Assembly: GCA_937983065.1 (NCBI GenBank)
Contig: CALKAL010000018.1
Span: 1 to 38,989, forward strand
Reading direction: 5' to 3'
DNA: 38,989 nucleotides
Source of the DNA: an uncultured Bacillaceae bacterium
Lineage (GTDB): Bacteria; Bacillota; Bacilli; Bacillales; Alkalibacillaceae
Position 1 is the first letter of the stretch; every line of letters begins with the position of its first letter. This document shows, piece after piece, positions 14,848-23,671 of the stretch. A model generated the notes under the pieces. It saw only the letters and a program-made list of their open reading frames with translations, did no database searches and was not told the origin of the DNA. Position numbers and translations under genes: made by a program.

Positions 14848-15777
14848 TTACTGCGATTCATTTCGTTTATCGTAAGTAATTGAAGCAACAGCATCATGTA
14901 AATGAATCGATTCTTCATTAACACATTTGACAAAAAATGCATCTACAAAATCAATTTCGTATAGATCACTTGCTACGAGTCTGACGATATCTTCAACAAA
15001 ACGTGGATTTTCATAAGCAGTTTCCGTAACTACTTTTTCATCTGGACGTTTTAAGACAGGATGGATACGCGCGCTCGCATTTGACTCCGCTGCTTCGAGT
15101 AATACTTCTTTCCAGTCATGTTTATCCTCGTTGAAATGCTCATTTAATGTCACTTCAACCGTCACATTACCTCGTTGGTTATGGGCACTATACTCACTAA
15201 TTTCCTTTGAACACGGACATAAAGTCGTAATTTTGGCTGTTAAACCAACTTTAATATCGTAGTGATCCGTTTCACTGTCATATTTAGCGGTAATCGATAG
15301 ATCGGCATGGTTCAGTCCTTTTTTATCTGTATAAGGTGCCTGTCTTTCATAAAACCATGGAAAGGTCACTGAAAGCTCTGCATCTTTTTGATCTAGCCGT
15401 TTGTGTAGGTCGTATAAAAATTGTTTAATCGTTTTTAAACTAATGTTAAAGCCATTTTCATAATAAGCTTGTAATTGTTCTGTAAACCGGCTCATATTCG
15501 TACCTTTAGCCTGTTGCGAAATGCTTGAAGCAAAATAAAACGTCCCAATTGTCGTTTGGGTTTTCGGTTCTAAATGACTATCTAAAATAATGGGATGTTT
15601 TACGTTTGAAATCCCAACCGCATCGAGTGCGAATAGAAAGTCCTTTTTAGTATTTTGAATATCGGGCATTTCATTTTTTTCTTGAGGTTTTGTTTTCGGG
15701 CCTGGTTCAACAGATCCGAATAATTTATGACGCTCGTCTTTTGGCGGTAATTGTTTCTTTTTATTAATTTCGTTCAT
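14848..15777 (-). CDS. folE2: GTP cyclohydrolase I type IB (FolE2)
   Basis: FolE2 makes 7,8-dihydroneopterin triphosphate from GTP, the first step to folate, and can work without zinc. From ATG 15,777 it is 309 aa (AAAGGAGT lies 8 nt before); an upstream in-frame extension to 15,810 has no ribosome site. Diagnostic features are the catalytic-region CPC at residues 187-189 (TTLCPCSKEIS), AHNQRGNVTVEV and SNASARIHPVLKRPDEK. In B. subtilis the homologue yciA is induced by zinc starvation through Zur; I saw no Zur-box-like sequence here. It is inserted with yidD between yneQ and plsY, unlike B. subtilis. Confidence 0.95.
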   Translation of the reverse strand: MNEINKKKQLPPKDERHKLFGSVEPGPKTKPQEKNEMPDIQNTKKDFLFALDAVGISNVKHPIILDSHLEPKTQTTIGTFYFASSISQQAKGTNMSRFTEQLQAYYENGFNISLKTIKQFLYDLHKRLDQKDAELSVTFPWFYERQAPYTDKKGLNHADLSITAKYDSETDHYDIKVGLTAKITTLCPCSKEISEYSAHNQRGNVTVEVTLNEHFNEDKHDWKEVLLEAAESNASARIHPVLKRPDEKVVTETAYENPRFVEDIVRLVASDLYEIDFVDAFFVKCVNEESIHLHDAVASITYDKRNESQ

Positions 15778-15814
15778 AACTATGACTCCTTTCAGACAGG
15801 GCAAATACAAACAT

Positions 15815-15844
15815 AGTATACATGAAAGGTTTAATTATTATCAA
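15815..15844 (-). promoter_or_regulatory. folE2 promoter
   Basis: On the minus strand TTGATA (15,839-15,844) and TATACT (15,815-15,820) are 18 bp apart, 38 bp upstream of the chosen folE2 start codon. Confidence 0.65.
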
Positions 15845-15948
15845 TTGATTAAACTTATGGAAAATATCAAGATAAAACGTATTAGCACGAAAATAATTAT
15901 CGGATTAATAACGGTCCACCATTCTTAGATAGAAAATTATCCATTTAC

Positions 15949-15977
15949 AAAAAGAGACCCTAAAAAGATAGGGACTC
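15949..15977 (-). terminator. Terminator after plsY
   Basis: On the minus strand GAGTCCCTA and TAGGGTCTC pair with one mismatch around a 6-nt loop and are followed by five T. Confidence 0.75.
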
Positions 15978-15983
15978 AAAAGT

Positions 15984-16565
15984 TTACATCCATTTAATCT
16001 TCGGCTCTGTTTTGTTTTTAATGCGCTTAATGTTCTCACGGTGACGATAAACGACAAATGCTGTCAATAAAACGGTCACGATAATAAGTCCGATATCTTG
16101 CAGAATGATTGATGTTATAATCGCGACAATTCCTGTGAGCATAGAAGACAATGAAACATATTTAAATAATTTCAACCAAGTGAAAAACGAAATAACTAAA
16201 ATGATAAATAGTAACGGACTAACTCCTAAAAGAACGCCACCTGATGTTGCCACAGCTTTGCCACCACGAAATTTTGCGAATATCGGATACGTATGACCTA
16301 ACACAGCGAAGGCACCGACAATGAGTGGTTGTAAATCAGGTGCAAAACTCATTACAATAATAACGGCAGCGGTCCCTTTTAATATGTCTAAAATCGTGAC
16401 AATTAATCCCGCTCTTTTACCTAATACACGAAACGTATTCGTCCCACCTAAATTTCCACTGCCATGCTCGCGAATATCTATTTTATAAAACAATTTTCCG
16501 ATCACGAGAGCGGATGGAATAGATCCTAATAAATATGCGATGAGTGCAAAAATAATATATTCCAT
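15984..16565 (-). CDS. plsY: Acyl-phosphate:glycerol-3-phosphate acyltransferase PlsY
   Basis: PlsY acylates position 1 of glycerol 3-phosphate using acyl-phosphate from PlsX, starting phospholipid synthesis at the membrane. This 193-aa polytopic protein carries the three conserved cytoplasmic motifs: GSGNLGGTNTFRVLG near residue 36, KFRGGKAVATSGGVLLG near residue 97, and YRHRENIKRI near residue 173. AGAAGGAG precedes the ATG. It corresponds to B. subtilis yneS, divergent from yneT as there. Confidence 0.97.
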   Translation of the reverse strand: MEYIIFALIAYLLGSIPSALVIGKLFYKIDIREHGSGNLGGTNTFRVLGKRAGLIVTILDILKGTAAVIIVMSFAPDLQPLIVGAFAVLGHTYPIFAKFRGGKAVATSGGVLLGVSPLLFIILVISFFTWLKLFKYVSLSSMLTGIVAIITSIILQDIGLIIVTVLLTAFVVYRHRENIKRIKNKTEPKIKWM

Positions 16566-16605
16566 AGTTTTTCTCCTTCTTTTTCTTTGACAGCTAGCTT
16601 TGTTG

Positions 16606-16633
16606 TCTATACTATTCTAACAAATTGAAGCAA
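16606..16633 (-). promoter_or_regulatory. Candidate plsY promoter
   Basis: On the minus strand TTGCTT (16,628-16,633) and TATAGA (16,606-16,611) are 16 bp apart, about 40 bp upstream of plsY. Confidence 0.45.
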
Positions 16634-16753
16634 AATAAAGAAGATGTCAAAGAAAATTATTTTTTGTCAAATATACTGATTTGACGATATTGAGATATTT
16701 TAAAAAAAAGGATATGCTAATATATAGAAGTTTATATTAAAGGGGCGCTAAAC

Positions 16754-17167
16754 ATGCAAAATCCTTCAAATGATGAGTTAAAAGAAATTCTGCAAAATGC
16801 AAAAACGATTGCAGTCGTCGGTTTATCTGACAATCCAGAAAGAACGTCATATCAAATTTCTAAAGAGATGCAAAGCTTAGGCTATAAAATCATTCCTGTT
16901 AATCCGAACGTTGATGAAGTATTAGGGGAAAAAGCTTACCGTTCTTTAGAAGAAGTAGAGGAAGATATTGATATAATCAATGTATTTCGACGTTCAGAGC
17001 ATTTATTATCCGTTGCGGAAGATGCTATTAAAACGAAGAGCAACATATTTTGGGCACAGCTCGGTGTTTCCGATGAAAAGGCTTATAAACTATTGAAAGA
17101 ACGCGGATTTACCGTCATAATGGACTTATGTATTAAAGTTGTACATGCTGTGACAATCGGAAAATAA
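16754..17167 (+). CDS. yneT: CoA-binding domain protein YneT
   Basis: This 137-aa single Rossmann-like domain matches the CoA_binding family seen in succinyl-CoA synthetase alpha subunits, with the nucleotide-binding loop AVVGLSDNPERTSYQ near residues 20-34 and IIPVNPN at the second strand. The stand-alone form has no proven enzymatic role. AAAGGGG precedes the ATG. It is divergent from plsY and upstream of parE, as in B. subtilis. A hairpin follows it. Confidence 0.9.
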   Translation: MQNPSNDELKEILQNAKTIAVVGLSDNPERTSYQISKEMQSLGYKIIPVNPNVDEVLGEKAYRSLEEVEEDIDIINVFRRSEHLLSVAEDAIKTKSNIFWAQLGVSDEKAYKLLKERGFTVIMDLCIKVVHAVTIGK

Positions 17168-17180
17168 AGATTTTTTAAGG

Positions 17181-17206
17181 AAATCTCTGTTCAAAACAGG
17201 GATTTT
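17181..17206 (+). terminator. Probable terminator after yneT
   Basis: AAATCTCTGTT pairs with AACAGGGATTT (one G-T pair) around a 3-nt loop, but the T-run after it is short, so termination may be partial and let transcription reach parE. Confidence 0.6.
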
Positions 17207-17260
17207 CTCATTCTTAAGAGAAAGATAAAATGGATATACATAAAGAAAGGGGTCGTATGA

Positions 17261-19213
17261 TTGTCAAAGATAAATGAATCTTACAATGACGAATCGATAC
17301 AAGTATTAGAAGGATTAGATGCAGTAAGAAAACGCCCTGGAATGTACATTGGAAGTACAGATCATCGCGGACTCCATCATTTAGTTTTTGAAATTGTTGA
17401 TAACGCCGTGGATGAAGCGTTAGCTGGCTATGGTAAAACGATTACGGTCACTGTTCATAAAGATGAGTCAATTTCTATTAAAGACGAAGGGCGGGGGATG
17501 CCAACCGGAATGCATTCACTCGGAAAACCAACACCCGAAGTTATTTTAACCGTTTTACACGCAGGTGGGAAATTCGGTCAAGGTGGCTATAAAACGAGTG
17601 GTGGCTTGCACGGAGTTGGAGCATCTGTCGTTAATGCCCTTTCCGAATGGTTAGAGGTAACGATTGACCGTGATGGTAAAAAATATAAGCAGCGATTTGA
17701 ACGAGGTGGGGAGCCAGTTACGTCGTTAGAAATTGTCGGAAATACGAATAAAACGGGAACGACTATTCACTTTAAGCCTGATGCAACGATTTTTTCGACG
17801 ACAAAATTTCAATTCGATTTACTATCCGAACGATTGAGAGAAGCTGCCTTTTTATTAAAAGGAATAACGATGACGTTAAAGGATGAACGTTCAAATATAG
17901 AAGAACAATTTTGTTATCCTGATGGGCTAGAATCCTTCGTTCATTACTTAAATGAAGAAAAAGAATCGATTCACGATGTCACTTCTTTTTCAGGGGAACA
18001 AAAAGGAATTGAAGTTGATTTTGCCTTTCAATACAATGACGGCTATTCGGAAACTGTTTTATCCTTCGTTAATAACGTGCGTACACAAGACGGGGGAACC
18101 CACGAAACAGGTGCTAAAGGTGCTATGACTCGGGCAGTTAATGAGTACGCTCGAAAAATGCAATTGATTAAAGAAAAAGAGAAAAATTTAGATGGTAACG
18201 ATATTCGAGAAGGTTTAACGGCAATAATATCCGTTAGAATTCCCGAAAACTTACTCCAATTCGAAGGGCAAACTAAAAGTAAACTCGGTACCCCTGAAGC
18301 AAGAGCGATTTGTGAAAGTGTGATATCCGAGCACTTGGCGTACTACTTAGAGGAAAACCCTGACTTTTCAAAAATGCTCGTCAAGAAAACAATCCGTGCT
18401 AGAGAAGCGCGTGAAGCAGCGAGGAAAGCCCGTGAAGAGGCGCGAGATGGTAAGAAAAGAAGAAAGAGAGAATCATTGCTTAGCGGGAAGTTGACACCTG
18501 CGCAGTCTAAAAATGCTGAAAAGAATGAACTGTTTTTAGTCGAAGGGGACTCGGCTGGAGGATCGGCTAAGCAAGGGAGAGATCGTCGTTTTCAAGCGAT
18601 TCTTCCGTTAAGAGGTAAAGTGATTAACACTGAAAAAGCAAAAATTGATGATATATTTAAAAATGAAGAAATCGCAACAATCATCCATACGATAAATGCT
18701 GGAGTCGGTGCAGACTTTAACATTGAAGATTGTGCTTACAATAAAGTAATCATTATGACAGATGCGGATACGGATGGAGCCCATATCCAAGTATTACTAC
18801 TAACATTTTTCTACCGATATATGCGCCCTTTAATCGAGCATGGAAAAGTGTATATCGCGCTACCGCCTTTATATAAAATTTCTAAAGGAAAAGGGAAGCA
18901 GCTAAGAGAAGACTACGTATGGGATGAAGAGTCCCTGCGAAAATTAACTCAAGAATATAAAAGTAATTATACGATTCAACGTTACAAAGGGTTAGGGGAA
19001 ATGAACGCGGATCAATTGTGGGAAACAACGATGAATCCTGAAACGAGAACACTAATCCGAGTGACGATTGAAGATACGGCCCGAGCCGAAAGAAGGGTAA
19101 CGACATTAATGGGTGATAAAGTCGAACCAAGAAGAAAATGGATTGAAAACAATGTCGCCTTCGGTATGGATGAAGAGGATACAATTTTAGATAATGACAG
19201 ATTTTCAAGCTAG
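17261..19213 (+). CDS. parE: DNA topoisomerase IV subunit B
   Basis: ParE is the ATPase subunit of topoisomerase IV, which unlinks daughter chromosomes. The 650-aa protein has the GHKL ATPase motifs EIVDNAVDEALAGYG, DEGRGMPTG and LHGVGASVVNALSEW. The Toprim domain has FLVEGDSAGGSAKQGRDR and MTDADTDGAHI, and the protein ends with the usual RRKWIENN region. The start is TTG 17,261 after AAAGGGG; an ATG 4 bp earlier is out of frame. parC follows after 11 bp, so they form an operon. Confidence 0.98.
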   Translation: MSKINESYNDESIQVLEGLDAVRKRPGMYIGSTDHRGLHHLVFEIVDNAVDEALAGYGKTITVTVHKDESISIKDEGRGMPTGMHSLGKPTPEVILTVLHAGGKFGQGGYKTSGGLHGVGASVVNALSEWLEVTIDRDGKKYKQRFERGGEPVTSLEIVGNTNKTGTTIHFKPDATIFSTTKFQFDLLSERLREAAFLLKGITMTLKDERSNIEEQFCYPDGLESFVHYLNEEKESIHDVTSFSGEQKGIEVDFAFQYNDGYSETVLSFVNNVRTQDGGTHETGAKGAMTRAVNEYARKMQLIKEKEKNLDGNDIREGLTAIISVRIPENLLQFEGQTKSKLGTPEARAICESVISEHLAYYLEENPDFSKMLVKKTIRAREAREAARKAREEARDGKKRRKRESLLSGKLTPAQSKNAEKNELFLVEGDSAGGSAKQGRDRRFQAILPLRGKVINTEKAKIDDIFKNEEIATIIHTINAGVGADFNIEDCAYNKVIIMTDADTDGAHIQVLLLTFFYRYMRPLIEHGKVYIALPPLYKISKGKGKQLREDYVWDEESLRKLTQEYKSNYTIQRYKGLGEMNADQLWETTMNPETRTLIRVTIEDTARAERRVTTLMGDKVEPRRKWIENNVAFGMDEEDTILDNDRFSS

Positions 19214-19224
19214 GAGGAAATAGA

Positions 19225-21675
19225 TTGTCTGAACAAGCCCAATTTTTAGACTTACCTTTAGAAGAAGTCATCGGTGATAGATTCGGCAGGTATAGTAAAT
19301 ATATTATTCAAGACCGGGCACTCCCTGATGTGCGTGACGGACTGAAGCCTGTCCAAAGACGAATTTTATATGCGATGCTTCAAGAAAAAAATACCCATGA
19401 TAAACCGTTTAGAAAATCAGCTAAAACTGTCGGAACGGTTATCGGAAATTACCATCCCCACGGTGACTCATCCGTTTATGAAGCGTTAGTGCGAATGAGT
19501 CAATCTTGGAAATTAAGAAACGAGCTCGTTGAAATGCACGGAAATAACGGAAGTATCGATGGAGACCCACCTGCAGCGATGCGATATACGGAAGCTCGCT
19601 TATCAGGTATTGCATCTGAGCTTTTAAGGGATATCGATAAGGAAACCGTTGAATTTATCGAAAACTTCGATGATACCGAATTTGAGCCTGTCGTTTTACC
19701 AGCTAAATTTCCGAACTTACTCGTTAACGGATCAACAGGTATTTCTGCAGGTTATGCTACCGATATTCCACCTCATAATTTAGGTGAAGTGATTGATGCA
19801 GTTATTCATAAAATTAAACACCCTCAGGCATCTGTTGAGGAATTAATGGAAATTATACCTGGCCCTGATTTTCCAACTGGAGGAATTATTCAAGGGATAG
19901 ACGGTATAAAAAAAGCATACGAGACTGGAAAAGGACGAATCATACTGCGGGGCTTAGCAGAAATTGAACCCGTTCGTGGTGGTAGAGAAAGAATTATTAT
20001 TACTGAAATTCCGTATGAAGTAAATAAAGCGAATTTAGTGAAAAAGATTGACGAGCTTCGGATTGAAAGAAAGGTAGAAGGGATTAATGAAGTTAGAGAT
20101 GAAACAGATCGAACTGGTTTAAGAATCGTGATCGAGCTTAAAAAAGATGCAGACAGCCAAGGAATTTTAAATTATTTATACAAAAATACCGATTTACAAG
20201 TCTCCTATCATTTTAATATGGTTGCGATTGCTAATAAGACACCGAAGTTAATGGGCTTAGTTAGCTTTTTAGATGCCTATATTGAGCATCAGAGGGATGT
20301 AGTTCTAAGACAAACTCAGTTTGACCTTAATAAAGCAGAAGAAAGAGCCCATATCGTCGAAGGATTAATCCGAGCGATTTCAATTTTGGATGAAATTATT
20401 GCACTAATCCGCTCCTCAAAAAATAAAAGTGATGCAAAAAATCGTCTTATGGAAACCTATGAGTTTTCGGAACGTCAAGCTGAAGCAATCGTTATGTTGC
20501 AGCTTTACCGATTAACGAACACAGACATTACTGAGCTTGAAAAAGAAGCGAATGAATTAAATGAAACGATATCAAAATTAACTGCCATTTTAAATAGCGA
20601 ACAAAAATTATTACAAGTGATCATTCACGATTTAAAAGAGGTAAAGAAAAAGTACAATGATGATCGCCGAACGAAAATTGAATCAGAAATTGAACAAATA
20701 AAAGTTAATTTAGAAGTGATGATTGCTTCAGAAGATGTCGTCGTCTCCATAACAAAGGATGGTTATATCAAGCGGACGAGCCTTAGATCGTACGGCGCAT
20801 CAAACATTGATGACATTCAAATGAAAGAAAATGATCATTTACTTCATATTATGGAAATTAACACACAAGATACGCTTTTATTGTTTACCAATCAAGGAAA
20901 CTATTTATATATCCCTGTTCATGAGCTTCCTGAAATAAGGTGGAAGGACATGGGACAGCATATTGCTAATATTATTCCTATTGATTCTAATGAAACAGTT
21001 ATTAAGGCTATTCCTGTACGCGATTTTAATGAGGAAGCTTTCATCCTATCAATCACGAAAAACGGGATGATTAAAAAGTCGATATTAAAAGATTATCAAG
21101 TGCAGCGTTATTCAAGACCTATTTCTGGTATTAATTTAAAAGATAATGATGAAATCGTTAATGTACATTTAACATCTGGCCACGATGATATTTTCGTCGT
21201 AACGAATACAGGCTATGGCCTTTGGTTTCATGAAAGTGAAGTGAAGCCGATAGGAATTAAAGGAGCTGGCGTTAAATCGATCAACCTTAAAAAAGGGGAA
21301 ACGGTCGTAAATGGAGAAGTATTCGATGAGCTAGAAAACCCATCATTATTTGTCGTGACGCAGCGTGGTGCATGTAAGCGAATGAACATATCTGAATTTG
21401 ATCAAAGTACTCGAGCAAAACGAGGACTTGCCATGTTAAGGGAGTTAAAAAGAAATCCTCACCGAATCCGTGGCTTTCATGTCGTTAAAGAAGATGAAAA
21501 GATCGTTTTATTAACAGAGAAAGATGAGTCACAAATAGTGATGCCATTACAATTTAGATTAGTTGACCGATATAGTAATGGTTCTTTCGTTATTGATACC
21601 GATGTACACGGCGAAATTACAAAAACATTTTCAGAAGCAAACTATGAAAAATATTTTGAAGACGAAGATGAATAA
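19225..21675 (+). CDS. parC: DNA topoisomerase IV subunit A
   Basis: ParC is the DNA-cleaving subunit of topoisomerase IV. The 816-aa protein has the catalytic tyrosine Y121 in AAMRYTEARLSG and the quinolone-interaction region NYHPHGDSSVYEALVRMSQ. Serine (S82) and glutamate (E86) stand at the positions usually altered in resistant strains, so the sequence looks wild type there. The C-terminal half forms the DNA-wrapping beta-pinwheel. The start is TTG 19,225 after AGGAGG. A strong terminator closes the parEC operon. Confidence 0.98.
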   Translation: MSEQAQFLDLPLEEVIGDRFGRYSKYIIQDRALPDVRDGLKPVQRRILYAMLQEKNTHDKPFRKSAKTVGTVIGNYHPHGDSSVYEALVRMSQSWKLRNELVEMHGNNGSIDGDPPAAMRYTEARLSGIASELLRDIDKETVEFIENFDDTEFEPVVLPAKFPNLLVNGSTGISAGYATDIPPHNLGEVIDAVIHKIKHPQASVEELMEIIPGPDFPTGGIIQGIDGIKKAYETGKGRIILRGLAEIEPVRGGRERIIITEIPYEVNKANLVKKIDELRIERKVEGINEVRDETDRTGLRIVIELKKDADSQGILNYLYKNTDLQVSYHFNMVAIANKTPKLMGLVSFLDAYIEHQRDVVLRQTQFDLNKAEERAHIVEGLIRAISILDEIIALIRSSKNKSDAKNRLMETYEFSERQAEAIVMLQLYRLTNTDITELEKEANELNETISKLTAILNSEQKLLQVIIHDLKEVKKKYNDDRRTKIESEIEQIKVNLEVMIASEDVVVSITKDGYIKRTSLRSYGASNIDDIQMKENDHLLHIMEINTQDTLLLFTNQGNYLYIPVHELPEIRWKDMGQHIANIIPIDSNETVIKAIPVRDFNEEAFILSITKNGMIKKSILKDYQVQRYSRPISGINLKDNDEIVNVHLTSGHDDIFVVTNTGYGLWFHESEVKPIGIKGAGVKSINLKKGETVVNGEVFDELENPSLFVVTQRGACKRMNISEFDQSTRAKRGLAMLRELKRNPHRIRGFHVVKEDEKIVLLTEKDESQIVMPLQFRLVDRYSNGSFVIDTDVHGEITKTFSEANYEKYFEDEDE

Positions 21676-21684
21676 TGAATAATC

Positions 21685-21716
21685 AAAAAACATCCATTTT
21701 AATGGATGTTTTTTTG
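21685..21716 (+). terminator. Rho-independent terminator after parC
   Basis: AAAAAACATCCATT (21,685-21,698) pairs perfectly with 21,701-21,714 and is followed by T. Confidence 0.92.
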
Positions 21717-21751
21717 GTTGAAAATGAAACCGCGTTTAAATTCGCTTTTAA

Positions 21752-21774
21752 TTATGACAAAATTGTGATAAAAT
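21752..21774 (+). promoter_or_regulatory. Dyad over the -10 region of the tetR gene
   Basis: TTATGACA and TGTGATAA form an imperfect dyad with a 4-nt spacer at 21,752-21,771. It overlaps a possible -10 TAAAAT (21,769-21,774), which has TTTTAA 17 bp upstream. This could be an autoregulatory site. Confidence 0.35.
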
Positions 21775-21799
21775 ATTTGAAAAAGATTAGGAGGGAAAC

Positions 21800-22423
21800 A
21801 TGTCAGATTTAAAAGAGAAAATCGTCCAGTCATCACTTCGACTCTTTTCAGAAAAAGGTTTTCACGGGGTAACAGTCAATGCGATTGTAGAACATTGTGG
21901 CACATCGAAAGGCGGATTCTACCATCATTTCAAATCGAAGGACGAACTCCTTTATGTCATTCACGATACGTTTATATCATATGTTTTAAACGAAGCCTAT
22001 GACATCAAAAAACAACATGACGAACCGATGGAACAATTATATGAAATTTTAAAATCCCACGTAAAAGTGTTTGATTTATTTAATGAACATATCGTCGTTT
22101 TTTATCAAGAAAGCAAGTATTTAAAAGGCGAATATGAACAGTTAATTGAAGAGAAACGGGATGATTTTAAAAATATTATTATGGATGTCATTCGCGAAGG
22201 CCAAAAAATCGGCCAATTCCGAAAAGAAATTCCGATGACCATTACCGGCATGTCTATACTAGGAATGGTTAACTGGACGTATCAATGGTATAAAAAAGAA
22301 GGACCTAAAACAATCGACCAAATCGCTTCAACGTACATTGATATTATTTTCAGAGGAATCTTGAGTGACAAATACTTATCAATTTATGAATCGAGTCGTT
22401 TGTATAAACAATTGAAATTTTAA
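21800..22423 (+). CDS. TetR family regulator of the acyl-CoA operon
   Basis: This 207-aa protein has an N-terminal TetR helix-turn-helix (about residues 8-55; SSLRLFSEKGFHGVTVNAIV, recognition helix near TSKGGFYHHFKSKDELL) and a helical ligand domain resembling regulators of fatty-acid or CoA-thioester metabolism. It lies 82 bp upstream of the acyl-CoA dehydrogenase gene, and a palindromic site in that gap (22,466-22,483) is the natural operator. An acyl-CoA of the pathway is the probable inducer, by analogy with FadR- and KstR2-type TetR proteins; the sequence does not show which one. AGGAGGG precedes the ATG. Confidence 0.9.
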   Translation: MSDLKEKIVQSSLRLFSEKGFHGVTVNAIVEHCGTSKGGFYHHFKSKDELLYVIHDTFISYVLNEAYDIKKQHDEPMEQLYEILKSHVKVFDLFNEHIVVFYQESKYLKGEYEQLIEEKRDDFKNIIMDVIREGQKIGQFRKEIPMTITGMSILGMVNWTYQWYKKEGPKTIDQIASTYIDIIFRGILSDKYLSIYESSRLYKQLKF

Positions 22424-22465
22424 TTTTTAGCGCTTTTCAGGAAGCGTTTTCATTAAATGAAAAAC

Positions 22466-22483
22466 AGACCAACCAGTCGGTCT
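22466..22483 (+). promoter_or_regulatory. Palindromic TetR operator before the acyl-CoA operon
   Basis: AGACCAACCAGTCGGTCT is an 18-bp palindrome with 14 of 18 bases symmetric, ending 22 bp before the dehydrogenase start codon. GACC..GGTC palindromes are typical of TetR regulators of CoA-ester metabolism. A weak hairpin (about 22,429-22,448) lies just upstream, after tetR. Confidence 0.65.
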
Positions 22484-22505
22484 TATTATGAAGGAGGATG
22501 AAGAA

Positions 22506-23648
22506 ATGAATTTTGAATTAACGAAGGAGCAAGAAATGACCCGTAAAATGGTTCGTGATTTTGCCGAAGAAAAAATTAAGCCGAGGGCGATTGAAATCGA
22601 TGTTGAGGCAAAATTTCCCGAAGACTTGTTTAAAGAAATGGGGGAGCTCGGCTTATTAGGGATTCCTTTTCCTGAAGAATATGGTGGTTCAGATGGGGAT
22701 ACGATTACTTACGCGCTTGCTGTAGAGGAAATTGGTCGCGTTTGCGGAAGTACTGGGTTAAGTTATGCGGCAGCAGTTTCATTAGGTGCTAGTCCGATTT
22801 ATTATTTCGGAACAGAAGAACAGAAGGAAAAGTTTTTAACTCCGCTTGCAAAAGGCGAAGGGTTAGGTTCTTTCGGATTAACTGAACCGAACGCTGGATC
22901 CGATGCAAAAGGAACGCAAACGACAGCAAAACTAGAAGGTGACCATTACGTCATTAATGGTGAAAAATGTTTTATAACGAATGCATCATACGCTAGACAG
23001 ATTATCGTTACGGCCATTACGGGTAAAGATGATAAAGGAAACAATATCATTTCAGCAATTATCGTACCAACTGATGTAGAAGGTTTAACGATTACGGACA
23101 ATTACGATAAAATGGGCGTTCGTGGCTCAAATACGGCTGAAATTGTGTTAGAGGATGTTAGAGTACCAAAGGAGAATTTATTAGGAGATCCTCAAAAAGG
23201 GTTTAAACAATTTTTATATACGTTAGATGGTGGGCGAATTTCTATAGCAGCTCTTGGTGTCGGTATTGCTCAAGCTTCATTAGAAAAAGCATTAGCTTAT
23301 GCTAAAGAGCGAAAACAATTCGGTCAATCGATCTCCAAATTTCAAGCGATTCAATTTAAATTAGCGGATATGGCAATGGAAGTTGAGCTCGCAAGAAACA
23401 TGGTGATGAAAGCAGCTTGGCTAAAGGATCAAGGCAAAAAATTTACGATGGAAGCAGCCTATGCTAAGTTATTTGCAACTGAAACGGCATTTCGTTCGGC
23501 AAATCAAGCAATTCAAATTCACGGTGGTTATGGGTATATGCGTGAATACGAAGTAGAAAGATATTTAAGAGATGCGAAATTACTTGAGATTGGTGAAGGA
23601 ACATCTGAGATTCAAAGAATGGTTATTGCAAGGCAATTAGGCTGTTAG
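22506..23648 (+). CDS. Acyl-CoA dehydrogenase (YngJ-like, short-chain type)
   Basis: This 380-aa FAD enzyme makes the first, alpha-beta oxidation of an acyl-CoA. Features are the flavin-contact region FGLTEPNAGSDA (124-135), ERKQFGQSISKFQAIQFKLA and IHGGYGYMREYEVERYLRDA. The catalytic base is E364 in GEGTSE, the position used by short- and medium-chain enzymes. The position where isovaleryl-CoA dehydrogenases carry their glutamate is glycine here (G243 in TLDGGR). ATG 22,506 follows AAGGAGG; a frame start at 22,488 precedes the ribosome site and is rejected. It is the first gene of an operon laid out like B. subtilis yngJIHGFE, so a branched short acyl-CoA from leucine is the likely substrate, despite the missing isovaleryl-type residue. 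Confidence 0.92.
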   Translation: MNFELTKEQEMTRKMVRDFAEEKIKPRAIEIDVEAKFPEDLFKEMGELGLLGIPFPEEYGGSDGDTITYALAVEEIGRVCGSTGLSYAAAVSLGASPIYYFGTEEQKEKFLTPLAKGEGLGSFGLTEPNAGSDAKGTQTTAKLEGDHYVINGEKCFITNASYARQIIVTAITGKDDKGNNIISAIIVPTDVEGLTITDNYDKMGVRGSNTAEIVLEDVRVPKENLLGDPQKGFKQFLYTLDGGRISIAALGVGIAQASLEKALAYAKERKQFGQSISKFQAIQFKLADMAMEVELARNMVMKAAWLKDQGKKFTMEAAYAKLFATETAFRSANQAIQIHGGYGYMREYEVERYLRDAKLLEIGEGTSEIQRMVIARQLGC

Positions 23649-23671
23649 TAATAAAGAGGAGGAAATTTAAT

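Noticed and set aside
15778..15900. Search for a Zur box before folE2
   Set aside because: No TCGTAAT-type dyad found; only an ordinary sigma-A promoter is visible.
18882..19271. 129-codon minus-strand frame across the parE-parC junction
   Set aside because: Antisense to two essential genes; composition reflects the complementary codons.
22424..22505. Search for a sigma-E promoter before the acyl-CoA operon
   Set aside because: No CATACANT-like -10 with a matching -35; the palindrome is the only clear element.
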